Part shown: piece after piece, positions 15,701-23,450 of the stretch | Layout of the letters: every line of letters begins with the position of its first letter | Numbering within the stretch: the stretch's first letter is position 1 | Source: CANHEE01 sp043777755 | GTDB lineage: Bacteria; Bacteroidota; Bacteroidia; Chitinophagales; Saprospiraceae | Direction of reading: 5' to 3' | DNA: 31,834 nucleotides | NCBI GenBank assembly: GCA_043777755.1 | Contig: JAYWHK010000072.1 | Span: forward strand, 1 to 31,834 | Notes under the pieces: generated by a model | The model's database searches: none | What the model was told of the DNA's origin: nothing | Seen by the model: only the letters and a program-made list of their open reading frames with translations | Made by a program: the position numbers and the translations under genes

Positions 15701-17612
15701 CATCATCGTATGGGCTAACCTTGAATGTTTTTTGCTTTAAAATATTAAATTTTGCATCGGTGGTCAATAACAAAGCGGCACTATCTCTACGACCAGCCAC
15801 ATAAATATTGCTTCCATTGCCATTCGCACTGACACTAAAAGCCTCTTCTTGATGGTCATTGTGAAAAACGGTTTGAAAATTCAATTCACAAGATTTGCTG
15901 TCGCTAATGGTCACATCAGCACATTCTGTAAGGGTGCAATTGTTTTTTGTTGCTGAAACGCAAATAGTATTGATGCCAATGCTGGCAAAAGAAGTGGTAT
16001 AGCTATTCGATTGATTTACAACACTTTGTCCATTTATTTTCCAAGAAAAAATAGTGTTGGCAACAGACGAAGAAGCGGTGAATGTAATGTTTTCATTGAC
16101 ATCAATGGTCGTACTTGTACTTGCCAACTTAATGTTAAAACCACAATCCACAGTGACCGTTTGCCAAGTAGAATCGCTACAATTGACTCCTTTTGCAAGC
16201 AACGAAATGGTATAAATTCCATTTTTGTCAAAAGAAAAATTAATGTCTTTTTGTGTTGAAAAAACTTTTCCATTAATGTACCAAGTGTAAGCATTTGCGC
16301 CAGTACTTTGATTGGAACTTGTGATGTTTTCATTCGGAAGAACTTGTTTTTTACTCAATGAAAACAAGGATTTCGCCGTGCAAACTACCTCCACTGTCAC
16401 CGTTTTCTCCGCATCACAAATAGGGTCTTGGTTGCTGGCAATCAAGGTAACTTTGAATTTTCCAATTTTATCAAATTGATACGTAAAATCTTTATTATTC
16501 GATGCTAAAACATTATCAATCAACCATTTATAACTGGTTGCGCCTGTGGTCGAGTTGGTAAAAGTGAGCGTTGTACCAATTGAGACTTTGTTTTGTGGTA
16601 CTGAAAAATTGACATTTATTTTGGACAAACAAGGCGAATCACAGCCTTTTGATTTCAAAAGACTTGCCCGTTCATCTAAAATACAAGCGTTCATACGCAG
16701 GCTTTGTCCTTGCGTAAATGACTCGTAACAGTCCAGTTTTGAATAATCCATAAAATTCTGAGCGTAGTCAGAAACATCAGATTTGAAAGGGTTTTGGGCT
16801 TTTTTGTCATCGGCATCAGTCGTGCAAGAGTTGAATGTGCAGATATTTTGAGTCGTATTGTCGGGCGGAGTATCGCAAACTTGGTCGCCATCTTGCAAGC
16901 AATTGTTATTGAAACAACCATTGTCAAAAGTATGGTAAAGGTTCAAATAATGTCCCATTTCGTGTGCGAAAACAGGCGTTAATTCCTTCACGCCATTGAC
17001 AAAAGCGGACTCAAGAACAATTCCATCAAGGCTACCGCCATGAGCGTTTGCCAAATACGCATAACCATAAATACCAGGCCCTACAACGTTGCTTTTTATG
17101 TCTTTTACGACCCAAATATTGATGTAATCGTAAGGAAACCAGCGGTTTATGTTTTTAACATTTTCATCGTCGTCTTCGACGGTGAAAGTGGTAAGCGGCG
17201 AAACATTACGTGTAATGCCCGAAGTAGCTTTGCCTGTTGGGTCAGTTTTTGCCAAACAAAACTGAATTTTGGAGTCAATGGATTTTGAAAATGGTGCGCT
17301 GTTGCTAAAAACCTCGTTGAGTCGAGCGAGCGATGCGGTAACATCGGCATCTGAAATATTTTCAGTACCATTGTTGTGAATGATGTGAAAAACGACGGGC
17401 AATGTAACGATGGCAGCACTTCGATTTTCCAAATCGCCATTGTTCATTTTTGCAAACCATTGATTGTCAATGTTTTGTTGTACGATTTTGGCATTTGGAT
17501 TTTTTTTATAAAAATCATTCATTGCAGCGTTTGTTCCGCAATGCTGATGGACTGTTTGGGCAGAAAGTATTTCCACCAGAAAAAATAGGACGACAGTAAG
17601 GGACTTATTCAT
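12798..17612 (-). CDS. Giant secreted M43 (pappalysin-type) metalloprotease with PKD domains and type B T9SS tail
   Basis: A 1604-aa exported multidomain protein. The signal peptide MNKSLTVVLFFLVEILSAQ starts at ATG 17612; an upstream TTG (17618) is less likely. The zinc protease domain holds HEMGHYLNLYH (about res 217-227, HExxHxxxxxH) and the Met-turn NFMDYS (about 286-291), both typical of M43. Three PKD-like domains follow (about 330-575), then a central beta-propeller-like part (about 580-930), a CARDB-like part with DVTVSVCNGGDYPL, and Ig-like repeats with paired cysteines. The last 90 residues, with TFFSPNEDKTNDTIFPQG, FRIFDRWGNIVFE and GWNG, are the gliding-motility-associated type B sorting domain. 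It should be secreted by T9SS and act on proteins outside the cell. It starts 43 bp after tlyA and is probably cotranscribed. Confidence 0.92.
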   Translation of the reverse strand: MNKSLTVVLFFLVEILSAQTVHQHCGTNAAMNDFYKKNPNAKIVQQNIDNQWFAKMNNGDLENRSAAIVTLPVVFHIIHNNGTENISDADVTASLARLNEVFSNSAPFSKSIDSKIQFCLAKTDPTGKATSGITRNVSPLTTFTVEDDDENVKNINRWFPYDYINIWVVKDIKSNVVGPGIYGYAYLANAHGGSLDGIVLESAFVNGVKELTPVFAHEMGHYLNLYHTFDNGCFNNNCLQDGDQVCDTPPDNTTQNICTFNSCTTDADDKKAQNPFKSDVSDYAQNFMDYSKLDCYESFTQGQSLRMNACILDERASLLKSKGCDSPCLSKINVNFSVPQNKVSIGTTLTFTNSTTGATSYKWLIDNVLASNNKDFTYQFDKIGKFKVTLIASNQDPICDAEKTVTVEVVCTAKSLFSLSKKQVLPNENITSSNQSTGANAYTWYINGKVFSTQKDINFSFDKNGIYTISLLAKGVNCSDSTWQTVTVDCGFNIKLASTSTTIDVNENITFTASSSVANTIFSWKINGQSVVNQSNSYTTSFASIGINTICVSATKNNCTLTECADVTISDSKSCELNFQTVFHNDHQEEAFSVSANGNGSNIYVAGRRDSAALLLTTDAKFNILKQKTFKVSPYDDVVKEMIFENDFIAYLTIHSLENNKLKATYLARYSFQNDSMYWLKKLGDADLNVKSSTIAANNIVIVGEQKVNNVDKNFVTSLSRATGDFVWSKHFEPVDSANYSISFEKAIYTGTSIWILSNYTNKNTKLRRPLLCRLNTSGTVLYSKYHEWANTTQLDIEAITFSSGTEILSKVTDPNNPSSKSIAYSTITLTMNPSFGKEFKPLQNIDFNLTNLTGGMISGDLISNGNKNIFQLNTNFGNATYIKGESFDVGGQDEHSDNEYDSNNYTINTGSTLKNNDKNIWLSKFVILNNKICTDSIPFSVNKYDIQEVPILINEQNISFTQKASKPIIKPNATYQANKICASKNRDLYIKKIKTSCANPGDVTVSVCNGGDYPLTFSIFILSKNPLYGVNTNYLASNLAQATLGTELPLQPNECRDYIIPKVTLGANQFNYVLIAPIVGTLNAIQLLKSKFDPKTFVSNSELNSECNYFNNVDSFSINPNFKKLDLGKDRENCNNGTIKLNANAKYNAYKWSDGSVDSSLTISKSGLYWLETTDTCGIVQLDSLQILDSPLKLDLGTNQYVCTGTSINLNVMNGYDTYQWFKDSLPFPCNNCTKITETPKNIKTIYSVLAKKGDCTAKDSIEVGTVNLKNIFPSEISVCKDEKITLKTLAQTESNTWFDAKTNQKLCINCDSLIFSTDKNTSIVIKGKYSQCENSDTLQVKVKQSVIDLGADRKICFGDGISLSVKDCNSIIWKENNNLINCNNCEKISVIPTSILKYSVNAKKDNCTVTGSILITPIKVEIALPNDTLLCKNDTLLLKVAKDFEEYFWTKDNENLNCKDCNFFRIINDGKTHQYGLKVRIGNCFDSDDINIGEENNSICQGCRFGTVYIPTFFSPNEDKTNDTIFPQGFDCESLITTFRIFDRWGNIVFEANDFSLNQEQKGWNGSFNGSPAASGIYVYHLEITLKSGKKIQNKGEIMLVR

Positions 17613-17655
17613 GGTCAATGAATGGTTTTGTGTTTCAAGATTTTTTCAAGTAGGC

Positions 17656-18420
17656 TTAATACTCGATTTCTGCGACTTTCTTTAAATCTACAAATTGCAC
17701 TGGCGGATAATTGTAAAACAACGCCAAATATTCTTCATTTTTTTTTGCTTGAATGGGTGCTTTGATTATTTTTTGAATAAAAAAGCCATTTTTCGCAGCT
17801 TCGGAAACCGTTTTTTGCAAGACTTTTAGATGAAGTTTTCTATCTTTTACAATACCATTACTAAACCTCAGTCGTTGGTCTAACTCAAATTGAGGTTTGA
17901 TAAGTGAAATAAATGCACCATTTTCATTTAAGAATTTTTGCAAAAAAGGAAATAACAAATTCTGAGATGTAAAAGAAACGTCCATTACAATGACATCTAC
18001 CTTTTCGTCCAGCTCAAATTCTTTAATATTCTGATTTTCAAAGGATTGCACTCTTGAATCGTTACGCAAAGATTCATGTAATTGCTCTGTTCCAACATCG
18101 ACACCAATCGCTTTTGTTGCGCCATGCTGCAAAACACAATCTATAAAACCACCTGTTGAGGCACCAATATCAAGGACAGTTTTTCCATTAAAATCAAAAC
18201 AAAATTCTTCAATGGCTTTTTCTAATTTAAATCCGCCCAAACTCACATATTTCATCAAAGAGTTGTCAGCCACTTCAACCAAATCTGTTTCTTCTAACAT
18301 CAAACTCGCTTTGCCGATCACTTTGTTATTGACGGATACATTGCCATCTATAATGGCTGTTTTTGCTTTTTCTCTTGATGGGAAAAATTTATTTTCTACC
18401 AAATAAACATCTATTCGCAT
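17656..18420 (-). CDS. tlyA: TlyA-family rRNA 2'-O-methyltransferase (S4 + FtsJ domains)
   Basis: A 254-aa protein expected to methylate ribose 2'-OH groups of rRNA cytidines in the cytoplasm. The N-terminal S4 RNA-binding domain (res 1-60, MRIDVYLVENKFFPSREKAK) is followed by the FtsJ-like domain. GGFKLEKAIEEF and the SAM motif VLDIGASTGGFIDCVLQHGA agree closely with TlyA proteins, as do the DVSFTSQ and IKPQFELD motifs. Length is normal (about 250-270). Some TlyA proteins are called hemolysins for historical reasons; no such role is implied. A -7 element TACTTTTG lies 55 bp upstream on the minus strand. The metalloprotease gene follows after 43 bp. Confidence 0.92.
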   Translation of the reverse strand: MRIDVYLVENKFFPSREKAKTAIIDGNVSVNNKVIGKASLMLEETDLVEVADNSLMKYVSLGGFKLEKAIEEFCFDFNGKTVLDIGASTGGFIDCVLQHGATKAIGVDVGTEQLHESLRNDSRVQSFENQNIKEFELDEKVDVIVMDVSFTSQNLLFPFLQKFLNENGAFISLIKPQFELDQRLRFSNGIVKDRKLHLKVLQKTVSEAAKNGFFIQKIIKAPIQAKKNEEYLALFYNYPPVQFVDLKKVAEIEY

Positions 18421-18474
18421 AATTTTTTTACTTCAATTGATTAAGCTCCAATACGTAAAGGAGCTAATTTTTCA

Positions 18475-18482
18475 CAAAAGTA
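18475..18482 (-). promoter_or_regulatory. -7 element of tlyA
   Basis: Minus-strand TACTTTTG fits TAnnTTTG. The region 17-23 bp upstream has no TTG, only a T-rich stretch. The leader would be about 50 nt. Confidence 0.45.
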
Positions 18483-18508
18483 AGGATTTTTTTTGATACT
18501 TTAGAAAA

Positions 18509-18537
18509 AAGGGTAAAACCTTATGCGTTACAGTATA
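18509..18537 (+). repeat. 29-bp dispersed repeat, copy 1
   Basis: The segment with GGGTAAAACCTTATGCGTTA at its core recurs as the reverse complement at 31109-31137 (26 of 29 matching). A partial copy, GGTAAAACCTAATGC, lies at 31358-31372. Confidence 0.7.
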
Positions 18538-18692
18538 AGAAAAATACAATTAACACGCTTGTTTTTCACCAAATAAAATTTTGTTTTTCGCTCAAAACGA
18601 GAATTTCAAGACCTTTTTTCAGAAAAATCATTTTTTTTCGCATTTTTAGCGAAATAAAAATTTCACTTTCGCAAACAAAGCGAAGAAATAAA

Positions 18693-18723
18693 TTGCTTTG
18701 TTTTTAATGGAAATGTAATTTTG
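18693..18723 (+). promoter_or_regulatory. Promoter of the broken membrane-protein gene
   Basis: TTG (18693-18695), 20 bp and TAATTTTG (18716-18723) fit the consensus. The ATG at 18754 is about 27 nt after the predicted start. The promoter is intact although the gene is not. Confidence 0.55.
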
Positions 18724-18753
18724 TAGTATTAATTCATTAAAATACTTTTTACG

Positions 18754-19336
18754 ATGAAAAAAATACTTTTTTTAATACTGATTTTATGTTCAAAAGAAAT
18801 AATTTTTGCCCAAACTGATTCTTCTTTATTAAAAATATTGAACAAACCAATTCTGAATTGTGAAGTAATCGCTTATAATAGTCAATCCTTATTACCCAAA
18901 TTTGATTTTAAAAATACTGATAGCATCTATCAAATTTTAAAAATTTGGGAAAGTGTTTGTGGTGAAAATGAGCGTCAAAAACGAAGACAAAACAGCTTTT
19001 TCAAAATTTTTTGCTGGAATGCAATTCTTACTTACCAAAATTAAACCATTGAAAAATGATTGTTATTTCAATACTACTTTAGGTGCTGGGATAATCAATC
19101 TTTCTACTGATTGGAAATACAAAAACATTGATTCAGAGGAATAAAAAGCATTGATTATCAGTACATTAGATAGCTCTTTTGGGTTTTGTTTTGGAAAAAA
19201 ATTAAAGAATAAAAAAGAGATTGGATTCAATGTAGAATATCATTTTACACCATTCGAACTTGATGAAAAATTAAGAACTCCAATAAGAAATCAATTTTTG
19301 AAAACTAATCTTGTGGTTAAGATATATATACAATGA
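18754..19336 (+). pseudogene. Broken gene for an exported, probably outer-membrane beta-barrel protein
   Basis: The first frame starts with a signal peptide, MKKILFLILILCSKEIIFAQ, and runs to about KIWESVCGENE before ending at 19044. The reading continues in another frame from about 18950 (KTAFSKFFAGMQFLLTK and so on), hits TAA at 19142-19144, and then goes on in that same frame to TGA at 19334-19336 (FGFCFGKKLKNKKEIGFNVEYHF, ending LVVKIYIQ). One frameshift and one nonsense codon are thus needed to join three pieces. The alternating hydrophobic strands and the last-strand look of LVVKIYIQ suggest an outer-membrane barrel. The family is not recognised. A sequencing error could explain one defect, but hardly both. 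Confidence 0.65.
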
Positions 19337-19440
19337 TCATCACAGCCAAGCTCCTTCGTCGCATGACAGCGATGTAGAGTCAAGATTCATTATTTTCATT
19401 CGTGTAATTCAAGCAATTCGATGAAATTCGTGTTAGAAAA

Positions 19441-19472
19441 TTCGCAACTTAAAAAATAAAAAACTAACTTTG
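19441..19472 (+). promoter_or_regulatory. Promoter of the TonB-dependent receptor gene
   Basis: TAACTTTG (19465-19472) is a perfect -7 box. TTCG at 19441-19444, 20 bp upstream, is an imperfect -33. The start near 19476 excludes the frame's earlier ATG at 19470 and supports ATG 19506. Confidence 0.6.
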
Positions 19473-19505
19473 CAAAACAAAATTCCTAATCAAACACTTT
19501 TAAAT

Positions 19506-21866
19506 ATGAAAAAATCACTGATTATAACACTTTTTTTAGGCTTGTCCGTTTCTCTTTTCGCACAACTCAAACAAACCATCAAAGGCAATGTTATCGACAA
19601 AGATACTCGACAGCCTTTGATAAGTGCGACCATCGTTATCGCTGATTTACAGCCAGTTATGAGTGCAATAACGGACGAAAATGGCGATTTTATCATCAAA
19701 AACGTACCTATTGGTAGCCACAAAGTCGAATGTGGTTACTTGGGTTACAGTACGTTTTCGAGTGAAAATATTATCCTCAATTCTGCTAAAGAATTGGTAC
19801 TGAACATCGAACTCATCGAAGCGGCTTTTCAACAACAAGAAGTCGTCGTGAAGGCGTTTAAAAATCAAGGAAACCGTGCGTTGAACGAAGCGGCTGTTCT
19901 GAGCGCACGTTCTTTTTCGGTCGAAGAAACACAAAGGGCGGCAGCTTCTGCCAATGACCCTGCTCGTATGGCGATGGGTTTTCCAGGTGTTCAAGCCAAT
20001 CGTGACACCCGTTCTGACATTGTGATTCGAGGCAATTCGGGCATCGGTTTGTCATGGAGATTGGAAGGAATTGACATTCCAAATCCGAATCACTTTGCTC
20101 GAATCGGTTCGTCGGGTGGTGGTTTGACCGTTTTTTCTACCAATATGTTAGCGACTTCTGATTTTATGACGGGTGCTTTCCCCGCTGAATACGGCAATGC
20201 TTTTTCAGGTGTTTTTGATATGAAATTCCGCAAAGGAAACCAAGATAAAACCGAAAGAACCATCAAAGCTGGTCTTTTGGGCTTGCAATATGCTCAGGAA
20301 GGACCTTTTTCCAAAAAATCAAGAGCAAGTTACCTCATAAGTTACCGTTATTCAACGCTGAGTATTTTGAATCGAGTCGGTTTGTATTTGGTTGGCAAAA
20401 AAACGTCTAATGATTTTCAAGATTTGTCGTTTAATGTTTTTTTACCAAGTAAAAATGGAAAAAGTATTGTTACGCTTTTTGGAATTGGCGGTTTGAGTGG
20501 CGAAAAAGAAAAGGCTGGTGACACGCTCACGACTTTTGCGGAAAGAAATACCTACGATTTTAACACCAATATGGGCGCATTGGGTTTGACGCATTTTTAT
20601 TTAATCAATGAAAAATCGTATTTTAAAACTACAGTTGCGTTGATGAACCAACTCGTAACGACCAATGATTATTATTTGAAAAAATCTTTTCAAGATACTG
20701 TCACGCTTTCAAAAGAGCGCCATCAAGACGGAAGGCTCTCTTTATCAACCTTTTACAGTTACAAATTCAATCCAAAATTGGCGTTGAAAACAGGTGTAAA
20801 TCTGAGTTATTTGTTTTTTGATTTTTATAAAAGATATACGGATTTTGAAAATCCAGTCATTGATACAAAAATTGAGGGTCGTGATGTTGAAAATCCTTTA
20901 TTAGTACAGCCTTACTTGCAATTTAGGTATGCGCCAACTCCAAGGTTTTCGATGAACGCAGGTATGCACGCCATGTATTTTAGTTTTAATCAAAAATATT
21001 CTATCGAGCCAAGGTTGAACATGAGGTTTCAAGTCGTTGAAAATCATTCACTTAGTTTAGCTTATGGTTTGCATGGAAAAATATTACCGATGGGTAGTTA
21101 TTTCGCTCAAAGAAGTGAAGAAACTTATGGTTTAACGCCAAATAGAAATTTAGACATTATGAAAGCGCATCATTTTGTAGCGGCGTATGAGATTTTGGCT
21201 GGGAAAGGAGCAAGACTTCGTATGGAAGCCTATTATCAACGCTTATTTAATGTGCCTGTTTCGCTGAATATCGGTAGTACTTACAGTTTGATAAACAATA
21301 TCACGGGTTTTGCAGAGCAAGAATTGGTCAGTGAAGGTTTTGGAACAAACAAAGGTATTGAACTTTCTTTTGAAAAAGGCTTCGGTGATGGTTCGTTTTT
21401 TACTGCTTCGACTTCCATTTATCAATCTACTTATGAGCCTCTTGACGGCAAAACTTACAGTACGCAATACGACAGCCGATGTCAAGCGAATTTTATAGGC
21501 GGAAAAGAATGGAAATTGAAGAAAAACAATGTTTTGCAGCTAGGTGTAAAAATAATATACAATGGAGGTTTGCCTTTGACACCACTTCGACCAGGCGTAC
21601 CTCAATCGGACGGCAAAGAACCTCGTTTGGACTTTACTCGACCTTTTACGGAGCGAAACAAAGCCTATTTTAGACCAGATTTGCGCATTGCGTACCGAAA
21701 AGACAAAGCAAAATCAGCTTATACTTTGGCTCTTGACATTCAAAATGTCATCGCTTACCACAATCAAGATGGTTTGAGTCGTACTTACGATGCCAAAACT
21801 GCCCAGTGGATTTACCGACAGCAATCGGGCTTAGTGCCAGTGATTAGTTATCAAGTGGATTTTTAG
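19506..21866 (+). CDS. TonB-dependent outer-membrane receptor with carboxypeptidase-like N-terminal domain
   Basis: A 786-aa outer-membrane protein predicted to import a ligand using TonB energy. After the signal peptide MKKSLIITLFLGLSVSLFAQ comes a carboxypeptidase-regulatory-like domain (about res 22-105: IKGNVIDKDTRQPLISATIV and DENGDFIIKNVPIGSHKVEC). The plug domain follows (about 130-240, with DIVIRGNSGIGLSWRLEGID and AEYGNAFSGVFDMKFRKG), then a long barrel rich in aromatic beta strands, ending ISYQVDF with the C-terminal Phe expected for outer-membrane insertion. No SusD-like partner gene follows, so this is not a SusC pair. The ligand is unknown. The start was set by the promoter and signal peptide. 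Confidence 0.92.
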   Translation: MKKSLIITLFLGLSVSLFAQLKQTIKGNVIDKDTRQPLISATIVIADLQPVMSAITDENGDFIIKNVPIGSHKVECGYLGYSTFSSENIILNSAKELVLNIELIEAAFQQQEVVVKAFKNQGNRALNEAAVLSARSFSVEETQRAAASANDPARMAMGFPGVQANRDTRSDIVIRGNSGIGLSWRLEGIDIPNPNHFARIGSSGGGLTVFSTNMLATSDFMTGAFPAEYGNAFSGVFDMKFRKGNQDKTERTIKAGLLGLQYAQEGPFSKKSRASYLISYRYSTLSILNRVGLYLVGKKTSNDFQDLSFNVFLPSKNGKSIVTLFGIGGLSGEKEKAGDTLTTFAERNTYDFNTNMGALGLTHFYLINEKSYFKTTVALMNQLVTTNDYYLKKSFQDTVTLSKERHQDGRLSLSTFYSYKFNPKLALKTGVNLSYLFFDFYKRYTDFENPVIDTKIEGRDVENPLLVQPYLQFRYAPTPRFSMNAGMHAMYFSFNQKYSIEPRLNMRFQVVENHSLSLAYGLHGKILPMGSYFAQRSEETYGLTPNRNLDIMKAHHFVAAYEILAGKGARLRMEAYYQRLFNVPVSLNIGSTYSLINNITGFAEQELVSEGFGTNKGIELSFEKGFGDGSFFTASTSIYQSTYEPLDGKTYSTQYDSRCQANFIGGKEWKLKKNNVLQLGVKIIYNGGLPLTPLRPGVPQSDGKEPRLDFTRPFTERNKAYFRPDLRIAYRKDKAKSAYTLALDIQNVIAYHNQDGLSRTYDAKTAQWIYRQQSGLVPVISYQVDF

Positions 21867-21873
21867 TTTTCAG

Positions 21874-21942
21874 TTAAATTGTTGTATTGTTAAATTGTTG
21901 TATTGTTGTGTATGAACAATTTAACATTCCAACAATTTAACA
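21874..21942. repeat. AT-rich repeat between convergent genes
   Basis: TTAAATTGTTGTATTG occurs twice in tandem (21874-21889 and 21890-21905). It is followed by AACAATTTAACATTCC and AACAATTTAACA. TTAAATTGTT (21890-21899) can pair with AACAATTTAA (21915-21924), giving a weak bidirectional hairpin between the receptor and zinc-ribbon genes. The family recurs at 26087-26130 next to the DedA start. Confidence 0.7.
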
Positions 21943-22950
21943 CTCATAAATCATTTTTATCTTTTTCAACATTCGTAAAACCTTCATATTCAAGCTTTTA
22001 TTGATGTTAAAAAACAAGCCATTGACTTCGAGCCATTCTTCTCGGTGTTTGATGCTATTGATGTTGTCAAAACTTACGGAATGTGATTTTCCTAAGGACA
22101 TTCGCCAATAAAGGCGTTTGTTGGAAATGGCAAAACCTTCTTTTCCATTGCCAGTAATGGAAAGGTCGCAGATGAAATACACCATTTCTTCTCGTTCTGT
22201 AAAAAGATAAGATTGAAAAGTGTTTTTTAATTTCTCTTGCGGCATACTGATAAAATCACGATAAACGACAATTTTTTCATCTTTTAATTGTAAAAAATCG
22301 TAGAAAAAAGCACTGTTTTTGATGTCTGTAGGTTTTGCATCGGCATAGCGCAAAATGATTTGACTTGGATAAATATCGCTCAAATCGTGGCAATAAGAGT
22401 AAATAAAATAGTCCACCAAATTTTCAATGGTATTGTCCATCAAACGCTCTTTGGGTTTTTCGGGCGATACCATTTTTTTTTCTACTACTAAAAATTCATC
22501 AATGAGCGCATCGTAACGTTGCGTAAGGGTGTTCAAAAAGTTTTTTCTGTAAAAACGCTCTACAAAATCACTGTACTGTTTTGGGTTGTGTTCATCTTGT
22601 ACACGAGCGTGTAAAGCATTGAAAAACAGTGCTTTAAAGTCCACGAAATCAATCAATTTCAAATCGTTAGGCACTTCTTTTTTTACTTCAACGACAGGTT
22701 CGCCGAGGTCAATTTTTGCTTCTTTTATATTTTCTAAAAAAGACTCCACGGTGTTTTTTTCTATATTTTCGGTTTGTTCAATGACCTCAAAATCAATGTT
22801 TTTTGGTGCTGACGAAAATAAGGTAGTGATAGTCGCTTCTTCGTCAGAAACAACTGTACTTTCATTTTTGACGCTTGCATTTGCGCCACATTTATGACAA
22901 AAATTTGCGCCAGGCAATAAAATACCTTGGCAAGAATTGCATTTTTGCAT
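21937..22950 (-). CDS. Zinc-ribbon protein with C-terminal PH-like domain, function unknown
   Basis: A 337-aa protein. The start is ATG 22950, directly before the zinc ribbon MQKCNSCQGILLPGANFCHK (Cys at 4, 7, 18, 21); the frame extends to 23019 only through repeat-derived sequence. A Glu/Val-rich linker follows (about res 30-110). The middle is helical, with DFVDFKALFFNALHARVQDE and RFYRKNFLNTLTQRYDALIDE. The last 110 residues (EREEMVYFICDLSITGNGKE, AISNKRLYWRM, SVSFDNINSI, WLEVNGLFFNI) look like a bacterial PH-like domain. No membrane segment is present. Its position opposite the 23451-25699 pair suggests, without proof, that they act together. The promoter is unclear because an inverted-repeat element with a terminator lies upstream. 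Confidence 0.75.
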   Translation of the reverse strand: MQKCNSCQGILLPGANFCHKCGANASVKNESTVVSDEEATITTLFSSAPKNIDFEVIEQTENIEKNTVESFLENIKEAKIDLGEPVVEVKKEVPNDLKLIDFVDFKALFFNALHARVQDEHNPKQYSDFVERFYRKNFLNTLTQRYDALIDEFLVVEKKMVSPEKPKERLMDNTIENLVDYFIYSYCHDLSDIYPSQIILRYADAKPTDIKNSAFFYDFLQLKDEKIVVYRDFISMPQEKLKNTFQSYLFTEREEMVYFICDLSITGNGKEGFAISNKRLYWRMSLGKSHSVSFDNINSIKHREEWLEVNGLFFNINKSLNMKVLRMLKKIKMIYEC

Positions 22951-23008
22951 TGTGATTTTATTTTTACTTTTATGACTGTTTAGCGTCGAAAAAATCGAAG
23001 ATTTTTTA

Positions 23009-23110
23009 TTTTTTACCACGGAGAAACAGAGGTCACGGAGGCAAAAAAATTAGCCTTCGGCTAATTTTTTTTGTCACACTCCGTGTTCTCCGTTTCTCCG
23101 TGGTAAAAAA
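23009..23110. mobile_element. 102-bp inverted-repeat element (MITE-like) with internal terminator
   Basis: The ends, TTTTTTACCACGGAGAAAC and onward (23009-23040), and their complement (23079-23110) match over 32 bp with three mismatches. The arms contain CACGGAG/CTCCGTG units. In the centre, AAAAAAATTAGCC (23043-23055) and GGCTAATTTTTTT (23059-23071) form a 13-bp stem with a 3-nt loop and T run, a strong bidirectional terminator. ACCACGGAGAAACGGAG-type repeats are, as I recall, spread over many bacterial genomes. No target duplication was seen. Confidence 0.8.
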
Positions 23111-23338
23111 TTGAAAGAGTGGTAAATAGTTACTTTATGGTTCTTTTATACGCTGTAAAATACCTGCAAATATAAATTAATTGTTTTAAAAATAAAAATA
23201 TTTTAACATATTTTTTGAATAAAAAATATGATTTTTCATTTTTATTAATAAAATAAAAAAGTATATAATTTTATACCAATTATTAGTCATTCATAATCAG
23301 ATTTTTATACCTTATGATAAAAATTCTATTTTTGTGAC

Positions 23339-23356
23339 AGTCAATAGCTATTGACT
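23339..23356. promoter_or_regulatory. Operator-like 18-bp perfect palindrome
   Basis: AGTCAATAGCTATTGACT is a perfect palindrome. Its right half contains the TTG (23351-23353) proposed as the -33 element of the promoter for the 660-aa gene, so a bound dimeric regulator would block or alter transcription. The same half-sites, spread by 10 bp, lie at 31495-31516. Confidence 0.55.
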
Positions 23357-23381
23357 ATGTAAATATAAGTGCTGAACTTTG
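23351..23381 (+). promoter_or_regulatory. Promoter of the 660-aa gene
   Basis: TTG (23351-23353), 20 bp and GAACTTTG (23374-23381) match the consensus with one -7 mismatch. The leader would be about 65 nt. Confidence 0.45.
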
Positions 23382-23450
23382 CCGTTTGGGAAGGAATCTA
23401 CATACTAACATCGGCTTTTTTTAGCTAAAAACTTATGAGAAAAATTTAAT

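Larger units (their letters stand above)
18421..18753. other. Divergent intergenic region between tlyA and the broken gene
   Basis: AT-rich, about 330 bp. It holds the tlyA -7 element (18475-18482), a 29-bp dispersed repeat (18509-18537) and the promoter of the broken gene (18693-18723). No coding region was seen. Confidence 0.65.
22951..23450. other. Divergent intergenic region with repeat element, operator-like palindrome and promoter
   Basis: About 500 bp. It contains the 102-bp inverted-repeat element (23009-23110), an AT-rich stretch with a minus-strand -7-like TATATTTG (23174-23167), an 18-bp perfect palindrome (23339-23356) and a plus-strand promoter (23351-23381). No coding region was seen. 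Confidence 0.65.
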
